DNA from: DATKNA01 sp963755755
Lineage (GTDB): Bacteria; Actinomycetota; Actinomycetes; Actinomycetales; Kineosporiaceae
Direction: 5' to 3'
DNA length: 64,000 nt
Assembly (NCBI GenBank): GCA_963755755.1
Contig: CAVWLJ010000010.1
Coordinates: 496,001 to 560,000, forward strand
Shown: piece after piece, positions 9,231 to 17,481 of the stretch
Position numbering within the stretch: the stretch's first letter is position 1
Layout: every line of letters starts with the position of its first letter
Position numbers and translations under genes: made by a program
The notes under the pieces: model-generated
Told to the model about the DNA's origin: nothing
Database searches by the model: none
The model's input: the letters and a program-made list of their open reading frames with translations, nothing else

Positions 9231-10047
9231 CTAGGGCGTCACCCTCATGAGCGGGCGCGTCCCGCCCGCGCCGACCGACTCGACGACGATCGCCTGGATC
9301 TGCGACCTGTCGATCGACGTCGCCGCCTGCAGCACGAGCGGCTGCGGCTGCTCCGGCCTCCCGTATCCGGCGATCGGCACGGTCCAGGACGAGACGACCT
9401 GGCCGCCTCCGCCCCGCCTGACGACGACGAGCCGGCACTCCTGCGGCCCGACCAGCTGCCACAGGGCGAACGAGATCCGGGTACCCCAGGAGGCGCGGTC
9501 CAGGACGACCTCGCCGTGGACCCCGGACCGGACGTCGCGTGGCCTCGAGCTGCAGTCCGCTGCCGAGGTCCGGTCCTTCGAGCGCGCTCCATGGCGCGGG
9601 CGCGAACGATCCGGTGGCGACGGCCTGCGTCGCCAGCTCGCGAGACCCGAAGGTGCCGAACACCCCGGCCGTGACGCCGGCGGCGGCGACCGCCGCGGCG
9701 GCGGCTGCGACCAGGGGCCTGCGCAGCCCGGCGCGCACGGACGCGACCAGACCACGCCGGCGGCCCGTCTCCGTCGTGGACGCGGGCTGGTGGCGGGTGG
9801 ACCGCCGCGCCCGCCGGTCCGCGAGCTCGTCCGGCACGTGTGCGGCCCGCGGGGGCAGGTCGGCGGGCGACAGGTGCACCTCCGGCAGGAGGGCGGCCAC
9901 CGGCAGGAACGACTCGAGGTCCTCCGCGCAGGCGTCGCACGAGGCGAGGTGCTCCTCGAAGGCGGTGGCCTCGTCGTCGTCGAGGAGCCCGAGCACGTAC
10001 GACGCCACCTCGTAGTGGGGCTGGCGCCCCGCGCCCGTGTCACTCAC
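9231..10047 (-). CDS. Anti-sigma factor, RskA/RslA-like with zinc-finger motif (frameshifted)
   Basis: This is a membrane-bound negative regulator of the adjacent ECF sigma factor. The N-terminal part has a ZAS-type H-x3-C-x2-C motif (HLASCDAC). A single transmembrane helix (LVAAAAAAVAAAGVTAGVFGTF, near residue 115) and an extracytoplasmic RskA-like domain follow. The GTG start at 10047-10045 overlaps the TGA stop of the sigma gene as GTGA, so the two are translationally coupled. One extra base near 9540 separates the outer domain from the rest; removing it gives EATDVRSGVHGEVV. RskA-type anti-sigmas are usually inactivated by regulated proteolysis. Confidence 0.88.
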
Positions 10048-10574
10048 GGCGCCACCTCCTGGTCCGCGAGCGCCGCCCGGAGCGCGGTCAGCGCGTAGTA
10101 GATCCGTGACTTCGCCGTGCCGAGCGGCACGCCCAGCTGCTGCGCGGCCTCGGCGACCGTCCGTCCCTCGATGTACGTCTCCAGGAGGATCTCCCGGTGC
10201 GCGGGCCGCAGCGTGCGCAGCACCTCCCGGAGCATCACGACCTGCAGCACGCGGTCGGCGTGGTCGTCCTCGGCGACGAGGTCGAGGTCGTGGCCCAGGG
10301 CCTCCGTGGGGCGGCTGCGGGAGCCGCGGTGCTCGTCGATGACGATGCGGCGGGCGACCGTCACCAGCCACGGCCGTGGGGAGCGGCCCTCCTGGCCGCC
10401 GAGCCGGTCCGCATGCCTCCACGCGCGCAGCAGCGTCTCCTGGACGACGTCCTCGGCCCGCTGCCGGTCGCCCCCGGTCAGGCGGAGCACGAAGGCCATC
10501 AGGGGGGCGGCATGCTCGGCGTAGAGCCGGGTCAGGACCTCGTCGCGTCTGCGCGAGGCCTGGTCCGGAGTCAC
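10044..10574 (-). CDS. ECF sigma factor, SigL-like
   Basis: This is an extracytoplasmic-function sigma-70 factor. Region 2 contains the core-binding segment (DRQRAEDVVQETLLRAWRHAD) and the -10 recognition part (RPWLVTVARRIVIDEHR). Region 4 is a helix-turn-helix (GRTVAEAAQQLGVPLGTAKSRIYYAL). I chose GTG 10574, which gives 176 residues with a normal-length N-terminus. ATG 10631 or 10649 would add an Arg-rich leader, and none of these starts has a convincing ribosome site. It is coupled to the anti-sigma gene through a GTGA overlap. Its similarity to the SigL/RslA pair of mycobacteria is a judgement from motif layout. Confidence 0.88.
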   Translation of the reverse strand: MTPDQASRRRDEVLTRLYAEHAAPLMAFVLRLTGGDRQRAEDVVQETLLRAWRHADRLGGQEGRSPRPWLVTVARRIVIDEHRGSRSRPTEALGHDLDLVAEDDHADRVLQVVMLREVLRTLRPAHREILLETYIEGRTVAEAAQQLGVPLGTAKSRIYYALTALRAALADQEVAP

Positions 10575-10805
10575 AGGCCCCGGCAGTGGGCGTGCCCGGT
10601 GGGTCCCCGGACGCGGCACCCGGACGTGCATGAGCCACACCCGCATCATGGCGGACCCGGGGGTGGTACGACGCGAGCGATCGAGGACACACGCATGAGT
10701 ACGTGCGAACCGCCTCGAAGGGTTCGATCGGAATCCGCCGTCTTTTCGCCTCCGGCTGTGGACGAGCTCCGCGGGTCCGGCGGCGGGCCCGGTTAGGCTG
10801 ACGCG

Positions 10806-12885
10806 GTGGCAGTCGAAGGCGCGTCGGACGGGGGACGGGCGCCTGGCGACCTCCTGGCCGCGGCCGTCGATGCGGTCGGCGGGGTGCCGCGGCCCGGTCA
10901 GCAGGCGATGGCCGAGGCCGTCGCCGTCGCGGCCGAGACCGGGGAGCATCTCCTCGTCCAGGCGGGCACCGGCACCGGCAAGTCACTCGCCTATCTCGTG
11001 CCCGCGATCGCGCGGGCCGTCGCGACGCGGCGTCCGGTGGTCGTCTCGACCGCGACGCTCGCGCTGCAGGCCCAGATCGTCGACCGGGACCTGCCGCGGG
11101 TCGCGGACGCGCTCGAACCCCTGCTCGGCCGGCGCCCGACGTGGCAGATCGTCAAGGGGCGGCGCAACTACGTCTGCCGGCACAAGGTCGTGGGCGGCTT
11201 CCCTGCGGACGACGAGGTGCTCTTCGACCTCCGGTCCGACGCGCCGTCGGTGCCCGTCCGCGAGCCCGTGGCGGCGCCGACGAGCCGCTTCGGCCGTGAG
11301 GTCGCGAGGCTGCAGGAGTGGGCGGAGCGGACCCCGTCCGGTGATCGTGACGAGCTCGTACCCGGGGTCAGCGAGCGGGCCTGGCGGCAGGTCTCCGTCA
11401 CGGCCCGGGAGTGCCTCGGCGGCCAGCGCTGCCCACAGGCCGGGGAGTGCTTCAGCGAGCTGGCACGCGAGCGCGCGCCACGAGGTGGACGTCGTCGTCA
11501 CCAACCACGCGTTCGTGGCCATCGACACCTTCGAGAACCGGCACATGCTGCCGGAGCACGACCTGCTGATCCTCGACGAGGCGCACGAGTTCGCCGACCG
11601 TGTCACGTCCGCGATCTCCGACGAGCTCACCGAGGGCGTGGTCGAGGCGGCGTCGCGGCGCGTGCGCCAGGCCGGTGTCGCAGCCACGAGCGGATTGGAC
11701 GATGCCGGCGCGGTGCTCGCCGGTGTCCTCGCCGACGCCCCCGAGGGACGCTTCGCCCTCGGGCTCCCCGAGGACCTGATGGCCGCCTGTACGGCCCTGC
11801 GCGACGCCGCCCGCGACGTGCTGTCCGCGGTCTCGGCGGAGCAGCCCAAGCCGGGGCAGGAGGGCGGGCGGCAGGCGGCGCGCGCCGCGGTCTCGGAGAT
11901 CCTCGACGTCGCGGAGCGTCTCGCCAGCGGCTCCGCGGGGCCGCAGGGGCCGGACGTCGCCTGGGTGTCGCGGTTCCGCCGGCCGGACGGCGGTGAGCGC
12001 GTCGGACTGCACATCGCGCCGCTCTCGGTGGCCGGTCTGCTGCGGACCCGGCTCTACGAGGAGCGCACCGTCGTCCTGACCTCGGCGACGCTCAGCCTGG
12101 GCGGTGCCTTCGAGGCCGCCGCCGGGTCCGTCGGCCTGCTCGGCGAGGGCGCTCCGGCGTGGCGAGGACTGGACGTCGGGAGCCCGTTCGACTACCCCCG
12201 CCAGGGCATCCTCTACGTCGCGCGGCACCTCCCGGCGCCCGGCCGCGACAGCATCTCGCCGGAGGCGCTCGACGAGCTGACCGCACTCGTGCAGGCCGCG
12301 GGCGGCCGGACCCTCGGGCTGTTCTCGTCGCGCCGGGCGGCCGAGTTCGCCGCGGCGGAGTTGCGTGAGCGCCTCGACGTGCCCGTGCTCTGCCAGGGGG
12401 AGGACTCGACACCGACCCTGGTCCGGGACTTCGCGCGCGACGCCCGCACCTGCTTGTTCGGCACGCTCTCCTTGTGGCAGGGCGTCGACGTGCCGGGGTC
12501 GGCGTGCCAGCTGGTCGTCATCGACCGCATCCCCTTCCCGCGGCCCGACGATCCGCTCTCGGCGGCCCGGCAGCAGGCGGTGGCGCGCGGCGGCGGCAAC
12601 GGGTTCATGACCGTGGCTGCCACCCACGCGGCGCTGCGGCTGGCTCAGGGTGTCGGGCGACTGGTGCGCAGCGCGGGGGACCGCGGTGTGGTCGCGGTGC
12701 TCGACTCGCGGCTGGCGACCGCGCGCTACGGCGCCTTCCTCCGGGCGTCGTTGCCGCCGTTCTGGACGACGGACTCGCGCCAAGCGGTGCTCGACGCGTT
12801 ACGCCGGATCGACGAGGCCGCCGCGCCGCCGGTGCCCGTGCACGAGATGTCGGCACGGTTCGGCGAGGAGGCCACGGTCGGGTGA
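10806..12885 (+). CDS. dinG: ATP-dependent DNA helicase, DinG/XPD family (frameshifted)
   Basis: This is a superfamily 2 helicase with an iron-sulfur cluster that unwinds damaged or structured DNA. Walker A (AGTGTGKSLAYL), DEAH box (ILDEAHEF), the TSATL motif, LWQGVDVPG and QGVGRLVRS (motif VI) are visible. Cysteines for the cluster lie between motif I and the DEAH box (NYVC, CLGGQRC, then C). The total is about 692 residues from GTG 10806. The frame changes near 11475-11482 inside a CGCGCG run; one extra base there separates the N-terminal 225 residues from the DEAH part. It sits beside lexA, fitting a DNA-repair neighbourhood, but I see no LexA box before it. Confidence 0.92.
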
Positions 12886-12948
12886 CCCCCGGCGGTGCGG
12901 CCGCTCCGCCGCGGAACGGTGGAGGATCGGCTCGGGGGTCGGGCGGGT

Positions 12949-13287
12949 TCAGCCGCCGATGGCGCGGCGGACGGCGCTGGTGAGGTCCCCGTAGGTGTGC
13001 AGCCCTTCGAGGAAGTCGTCCGGGAAGCGGACGTCGAGGGCGTCCTCGACGTCGAGGAGCACGGCGAGGCCGGTCTCCTCGTCCAGCCCGAGATCCTCGA
13101 GCGGAGTCTGCACGGTGAGACGCTCGGGCGGAACGTCGAGGCGCCGGGTGACGGCGCCCCGGACGGTGGCGTCCAGGTCCACGGTGGGCACGGTCGGCTC
13201 CTGACGGGCGAGGTTCCGTCCGGCTCGCATGCCGGCAGCGCTGCCGCGACGGGCGGAACCGGACGAGGACGGCGTGGCGTCCGGCAT
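12949..13287 (-). CDS. Acyl carrier protein-like protein lacking the phosphopantetheine serine
   Basis: The last 75 residues match the four-helix acyl carrier protein pattern (PLEDLGLDEETGLAVLLDVEDAL ... YGDLTSAVRRAI). However, the usual DSL motif that carries 4'-phosphopantetheine is DEETGL here, so the modifiable serine is absent. ATG 13287 follows a TACTAC -10-like box at leaderless spacing. GTG 13359 is an alternative that would begin 9 nt after lexA. It could be a degenerate carrier or a protein-interaction domain. It is located just downstream of lexA on the same strand and convergent with dinG. Confidence 0.6.
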   Translation of the reverse strand: MPDATPSSSGSARRGSAAGMRAGRNLARQEPTVPTVDLDATVRGAVTRRLDVPPERLTVQTPLEDLGLDEETGLAVLLDVEDALDVRFPDDFLEGLHTYGDLTSAVRRAIGG

Positions 13288-13368
13288 GACACCGTAGTAC
13301 CCCCGCCGCTCGGTCTCAGCCCATCCCGACCGTCTCACTGCTGGCGCATGCTCAGTCACGGTGCGCGA

Positions 13369-14320
13369 TCATACCCTGCGCAAGACCGCCACGACACGAC
13401 CGAGGACGGTTGCCTGGTCGCCGTCGATCGGCTCGTAGGCGGGGTTGTGCGGGAGCAGCCAGACGTGGCCGTCCTTGCGCTTGAAGGTCTTGACCGTGGC
13501 CTCGCCCTCGATCATGGCCGCGACGATGTCGCCGTTGTCGGCCACCGGCTGCTGCCGGACGACGACCCAGTCCCCGTCGCAGATCGCCGCGTCGACCATC
13601 GAGTCCCCGGCCACCTTGAGCAGGAAGAGCTGCCCCTCGCCGACCAGCTGGCGGGGGAGCGGGAAGACGTCCTCGACGACCTGCTCGGCGAGGATCGGAC
13701 CGCCGGCGGCGATCCGGCCCACCACGGGGACGTAGGACGGGGCCGGCCGCGCGGCGCCGCTGTCGGTCTCGTCGTAGGCCGCGGCCGCCTGAGTGCGCCC
13801 GTCACCGGGCAGGATGACCTCGATCGCGCGCGGGCGGTTCGGGTCGCGGCGCAGGAAGCCCTTGCGCTCGAGCGTCGTGAGCTGGTGCGCGACGCTGCTG
13901 GGGCTCGTCAGGCCGACCGCCTCGCCGATCTCGCGCATGCTGGGCGGATAGCCGCGGCGCTCCACCGAGTCGCGGATCACCTCGAGCACCCGGCGCTGCC
14001 GGTGCGTCAGGCCGTCCCCGTCCGCAGGGCCGTCGGGAAGGGTCCGGACGACGGCGGTGTCGGCGAGACCGGGCCCTCGGCGGCGCCGACCGGAGCGAGC
14101 CCGTCGGCGCGAACGGTCGGCGGCGACGACGACCGCGCTCCTCGGCGGCGCCGACCGGAGCGAGCCCGTCGGCGGCGGCGACCGGACCGCGCTCCTCGGC
14201 GGCGCTCGGGCCGCCCTCCGGCCCGCCGTTCGTACGCTCCCTGCCGGCGCTCCGGGGGCTGTCCTCGCTGCTCCGGGCCCGGCGTGCCGGTGCCGGCCGT
14301 GCCCCGTCGTCCTTGGCCAT
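13369..14320 (-). CDS. lexA: SOS repressor LexA with long N-terminal extension (frameshifted in the extension)
   Basis: LexA represses DNA-damage genes and self-cleaves when RecA is activated. The winged HTH (REIGEAVGLTSPSSVAHQLTTLERKG), Ala-Gly cleavage site (GRIAAGGPI), catalytic serine (AGDSMVDAAI) and lysine (EATVKTFKR) are all present. The core begins near 14030. ATG 14320 with GGAGGAGA before it is the best start and adds about 95 residues rich in Arg, Ala, Glu and Gly. Using it requires removal of one base near 14120. GTG 13989 would cut off part of the DNA-binding domain. Two LexA boxes lie in the divergent region upstream, so autoregulation is expected. Confidence 0.92.
14076..14174. 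repeat. 34-bp perfect direct repeat inside the lexA 5' region
   Basis: Positions 14076-14109 and 14141-14174 are identical over 34 bp, with a 65-bp offset. Because 65 is not a multiple of three, the two copies are read in different frames of lexA. This makes the region prone to slippage or assembly error. Confidence 0.9.
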
Positions 14321-14395
14321 GCCCTCTCCTCCGCTCGTGCCTGCCGATCGGCGCCTGCGATCGACTCCTCACGCTAGGCCTCCGGGGCGACACTT

Positions 14396-14411
14396 TCAAA
14401 CATCTGTTCGA
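14396..14411. promoter_or_regulatory. LexA (SOS) box, lexA side
   Basis: TCAAAC-ATCT-GTTCGA differs at one position from the actinobacterial LexA box TCGAAC-N4-GTTCGA. It lies 76 bp upstream of the lexA start. Confidence 0.75.
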
Positions 14412-14465
14412 ACGTGTCTGGAGTGTGTCGGAGGGGGGTGGTAGAACATCGATCAGACGTTCGAA

Positions 14466-14481
14466 TCGAACAGCTGTTCGG
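14466..14481. promoter_or_regulatory. LexA (SOS) box, LysM side
   Basis: TCGAAC-AGCT-GTTCGG matches the actinobacterial LexA box at all but one base. Its inner 14 bases form a perfect palindrome. It ends 14 bp before the LysM gene start, close enough to block the promoter or initiation region. Confidence 0.85.
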
Positions 14482-14494
14482 CCTGGAGGCTCCG

Positions 14495-14941
14495 ATGACG
14501 ACGACCCACGCGACCCGCCCGGTCCCCGCCCCGCTGCACGAGGGCGCCCGTCCGACGCACCTGCGGTTGGTGCGGGCGGAGGAGACGGTGCACGTACGGG
14601 CGACGCTCCGGCGGTCGGCCGCGATCGAGCCACCCCTGCGGCTCACCCGGCGCGGTCGGGCCGTGCTCCGCGCCCTGGTTCTGCTGCTCCTGGTCGCGCT
14701 GCTGTCGACAGCCGGCCTCGCCCTCGCCCGCCGGGCGGACGCGGCCGACCCGCTCGCGCCGGTCCGCTACCACGTGGTGCTCCCCGGCGAGACCCTCTGG
14801 GGCATCGCCACCCGGCTCGACCCGTCGGCCGACCCCCGCGAGACGATCGCCGAGCTCGTCGAGACCAACCACCTGCCCTCCGCCGCGGTCGGCGCGGGCC
14901 AGCGGCTGATCCTCCCGCCGGGGCTTCCCCGCCACCCCTGA
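14495..14941 (+). CDS. SOS-controlled membrane LysM protein, Rv2719c/YneA-like candidate division inhibitor
   Basis: The 148-residue protein starts at ATG 14495 with GGAGG 5 nt upstream. After a cytoplasmic segment of about 60 residues it has one transmembrane helix (AVLRALVLLLLVALLSTAGLALA). An external LysM domain follows (YHVVLPGETLWGIATRL ... VGAGQRLILPP) that should bind peptidoglycan. It is divergent from lexA and preceded by a LexA box. Mycobacterial Rv2719c (ChiZ), Bacillus YneA and Corynebacterium DivS are small damage-induced membrane proteins beside lexA that delay division; the first two have LysM domains. By synteny and domain order this is the likely equivalent; the activity is inferred. 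Confidence 0.82.
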   Translation: MTTTHATRPVPAPLHEGARPTHLRLVRAEETVHVRATLRRSAAIEPPLRLTRRGRAVLRALVLLLLVALLSTAGLALARRADAADPLAPVRYHVVLPGETLWGIATRLDPSADPRETIAELVETNHLPSAAVGAGQRLILPPGLPRHP

Positions 14942-15178
14942 CCGGGGCGATCAAGGCGGCGCGCCCTGCTCGCCCTCGGAGTCCGGGGTGCGGGGCCGGC
15001 CGGGAGCGGCCCAGGTCGACTGGGGTACCGCAGGTGCGGGGACTACCTTGGAGGCAGGGGCCGTGACGGGCCGGGCCGATCGGAGCGCCAGGCCGTCCGG
15101 GTGGCGTCGGGGAGCGGACATGACTCGTATCGCAGGGGATACCGCGCGAGCCCAGCGCGCAGCAGCCGGCACGGACCC

Positions 15179-16120
15179 GTGAAGCTCAGCATCGTCGTCC
15201 CCTGCCTGAACGAGGAGGGGAACCTCCCCCTGCTGTACCAGGAGGTCGCGGTCCAGGCGGACGGCGCCGCCGACGAGTGGGAGCTGATCCTGGTCGACGA
15301 CGGCAGCACCGATCGGACGCTGGCCGTGTGCCGGGAGCTCGCTCGCGACGACCCGCGAGTGCGGTACCTCTCCCTGACCCGCAACTTCGGCAAGGAGTCG
15401 GCCCTCATGGCCGGGCTGGCAGCGGCCACGGGCGACGCCGTCATCGTGATGGACGCCGACCTCCAGCACCCGCCGCAGCTGATCCCGGAGCTCGTCAAGG
15501 CGTATCTCGAGGGACACGACCAGGTCGTCACCCGGCGATCGCGGGCCGGCGACCCGCCGATGCGCAAGGTGATGTCGCACGGGTACTACGCGATGGTCAA
15601 TCGGCTGGCCGACGTCCGGATCCACGACGGCACCGGCGACTTCCGCCTGCTCAGCCGCCGGGCGGTGAATGCGCTGCTGAGCCTGCCCGAGCAGAATCGC
15701 TTCTCCAAGGGGCTGTTCTCGTGGATCGGCTTCGACGGACCGGTGGTCGAGTACGTCGACACCCGCCGGAGCGGCGGCCGCAGCCGCTGGGGCTTCCGCC
15801 AGTTGGTCAACTACGGCGTCGACGGCGCCGTGGCCTTCAACGTGAAGCCCCTGCGGATGCTCGTCTACGCGGGTCTCACCGTCATGGCCTTGTCGCTCGC
15901 CTACATCGCGGTCGTGGTCTTCCGCGTGATCTTCCGGGGTGTCGACGCGCCCGGGTACGTCACGCTGATCACGGCCATCCTCGGGCTGGGCGGGCTGCAA
16001 CTCGTCGGGCTGGGGGTACTCGGCGAGTACGTGGGGCGCATCTACCTCGAGGTCAAGCGCCGTCCGCACTTCATCGTCGCCGACACCAACGTCGGCGCCC
16101 CGGACCGGGAGGACGGATGA
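15179..16120 (+). CDS. Family 2 glycosyltransferase with C-terminal membrane helices (GtrB/DPMS-like)
   Basis: This enzyme probably transfers a sugar from a nucleotide sugar to the lipid carrier polyprenyl phosphate at the inner face of the membrane. The GT-A fold shows VVPCLNEEGN near the start, the nucleotide-binding DDGSTD and the metal-binding DADLQHPP. Two C-terminal helices (LVYAGLTVMALSLAYIAVVV; VTLITAILGLGGLQLVGLGV) match the GtrB type. GTG 17 residues into the open frame (15179) is chosen because it sits directly before KLSIVVP. The gene ends in an ATGA overlap with gtrA. The 237 bp before it (14942-15178) contain no recognisable gene, only weak -10-like TATCG/TACCG sequences. Confidence 0.88.
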   Translation: MKLSIVVPCLNEEGNLPLLYQEVAVQADGAADEWELILVDDGSTDRTLAVCRELARDDPRVRYLSLTRNFGKESALMAGLAAATGDAVIVMDADLQHPPQLIPELVKAYLEGHDQVVTRRSRAGDPPMRKVMSHGYYAMVNRLADVRIHDGTGDFRLLSRRAVNALLSLPEQNRFSKGLFSWIGFDGPVVEYVDTRRSGGRSRWGFRQLVNYGVDGAVAFNVKPLRMLVYAGLTVMALSLAYIAVVVFRVIFRGVDAPGYVTLITAILGLGGLQLVGLGVLGEYVGRIYLEVKRRPHFIVADTNVGAPDREDG

Positions 16121-16758
16121 CGACGGCGGTCGGCACCGGGCGGGCGCGTCGGAGCAGATGGCAGGAGTTCCTGCGGTTCGCCGCCTTCGGGGTCGTCAAC
16201 ACGCTCTCGTACTACGCCTCGTTCCTGGTGCTCGTCAGACTGATGCCCTACCTGGCGGCGCACGCCCTCGCCTACGCCGTGAGCATGACCGGATCGTTCT
16301 TCCTCAACTGCCGCTACACCTTTCACGTCCGCCCCACCTGGGGCCGGTACGCGCGCTTCCCGTTGGCGGGCGCGTCGACCTTCGTGGTCATGACCGTCGG
16401 GGTCACCGTCCTGGTCCAGGGCGCCGGGACGAACCCCGAGGTCGCCTCACTCGCCAGCGCGCTGCTCGCCGTCCCGATCTCGTACGTCCTGTCCCGGCTG
16501 CTGCTCGTGGACGTCGGCGGGAACCGCGGCGGTGAGGCCACGCCCGGCGGCCGACGGGTCCGGTTCCTCCGTCGGGGGCAGGACGGCGAGCAGGAGCATC
16601 GCGTCGGAGAACGGACGGGCGTTGAACACGGGGGCGAGGAGCCAGATCGAGGCCCACTGCACGGCGCTGCCGACAGAGGGGCGCCGTTCGAAGTGGACTC
16701 GGTGCCACAGGCCCCGGCGGGTCAGCGTCGGCAGGGAGCCGCTGAAGGCCACGCGTAG
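16117..16758 (+). CDS. GtrA-family membrane protein
   Basis: GtrA-like proteins are small four-helix membrane proteins thought to flip polyprenyl-linked sugars. The start overlaps the GT2 stop as ATGA. Four hydrophobic helices lie between residues 15 and 135 (FLRFAAFGVVNTLSYYASFLV; HALAYAVSMTGSFFLNCRYTF; FVVMTVGVTVLVQGAG; LASALLAVPISYVLSRLLL). The family core ends near 16520. The remaining 75 residues are antisense to the convergent methyltransferase gene and look non-native. A hidden indel may mask a true stop at 16533-16535. Confidence 0.82.
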   Translation: MTTAVGTGRARRSRWQEFLRFAAFGVVNTLSYYASFLVLVRLMPYLAAHALAYAVSMTGSFFLNCRYTFHVRPTWGRYARFPLAGASTFVVMTVGVTVLVQGAGTNPEVASLASALLAVPISYVLSRLLLVDVGGNRGGEATPGGRRVRFLRRGQDGEQEHRVGERTGVEHGGEEPDRGPLHGAADRGAPFEVDSVPQAPAGQRRQGAAEGHA

Positions 16759-17466
16759 CCCGCTGTCCGTGAGCAGCCGGACCAGCCCTGCCCGCGAGAA
16801 GTACCACAGGTGCGGGCTCGGGAAGCCTACCTGCCAGAGCCGCTGGTAAGGCCCCCGCAGCCCCACCCGGCGCAGCGTCCGCGCGAGTCGGAAGCCGAGA
16901 CCGTGGGCATCGGGGAGGCTCAGCAGCAGGCAGCCGCCGGGGCGCAGGCGGTGGCGGATCTGCTCGAGAACGGCGCGGGGGTCGCGCAGGTGCTCGAAGA
17001 CGTCGTTGAAGGCGATCACGTCGTACTGCTCGCCGACGGGCAGGTCGTCGGGGAACCACCCCGAGCGGACGTCGAGCCCGCGCTCCGTGGCCATCGCGGC
17101 GACGACCGGATCCGGCTCGATCCCCACCGCGTCGGCCCCCCGCCGCGAGGCGGCCTCGACGAACCAGCCGTGCGCGGCCCCGACGTCCAGCACCCGGGCG
17201 CCGTGCAGGTTCCGGACCCGCCCCAGGGTGTCCAGGACGCGCTCGAAGTTCTCCCGGCGGATGGCTTCGAGCCCGGTGCGCCGGGACTGCTCGTCGAGCG
17301 CAATGGTCACCGGAAGGTCATCCAGGGAGCTCGTCCAGGTGCCGCAGACGCCGCACCGGAAGGCCCAGGGGTCCTGCGTCACCGTCGCCGTGCCGCCGCA
17401 GGCCTGACAGGGCCGGGAGGTCGGCGCCGGCGAGGGAGGGACCGCCGACGTCGAGCGAGCACGCAT
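16447..17466 (-). CDS. SAM methyltransferase with N-terminal zinc ribbon
   Basis: This is a class I methyltransferase of the methyltransf_12/23 type. An N-terminal CxxC...CxxC zinc ribbon (CQACGG ... CGVCGTW) is followed by motif I (VLDVGAAHGWFVEAA), an acidic residue (GIEPD) and an IAFNDVFEHLRDP motif. A C-terminal accessory region of about 130 residues follows. Such genes usually sit in polysaccharide or glycolipid clusters, as here. The start at 17466 is only 15 bp from the divergent YfhO-like gene. The last 25-30 residues overlap gtrA on the other strand by about 310 bp and are probably not native. Confidence 0.8.
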   Translation of the reverse strand: MRARSTSAVPPSPAPTSRPCQACGGTATVTQDPWAFRCGVCGTWTSSLDDLPVTIALDEQSRRTGLEAIRRENFERVLDTLGRVRNLHGARVLDVGAAHGWFVEAASRRGADAVGIEPDPVVAAMATERGLDVRSGWFPDDLPVGEQYDVIAFNDVFEHLRDPRAVLEQIRHRLRPGGCLLLSLPDAHGLGFRLARTLRRVGLRGPYQRLWQVGFPSPHLWYFSRAGLVRLLTDSGLRVAFSGSLPTLTRRGLWHRVHFERRPSVGSAVQWASIWLLAPVFNARPFSDAMLLLAVLPPTEEPDPSAAGRGLTAAVPADVHEQQPGQDVRDRDGEQRAGE

Positions 17467-17481
17467 GGTGACCGATACTAG

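Noticed and set aside
10718..10740. tRNA T-arm-like sequence GGTTCGATCGGAATCC
   Set aside because: No acceptor stem, D-arm or anticodon arm can be built around it.
6700..10986. A 1428-codon open frame on the minus strand
   Set aside because: It strings together parts of the lipoprotein and anti-sigma genes with antisense of the FAD reductase. High GC removes stops; domain matches switch frame within it.
14455..14470. Third LexA box at GTTCGAATCGAAC
   Set aside because: The half-sites are in the outward orientation and the spacing is wrong; it only partly overlaps the real box at 14466.
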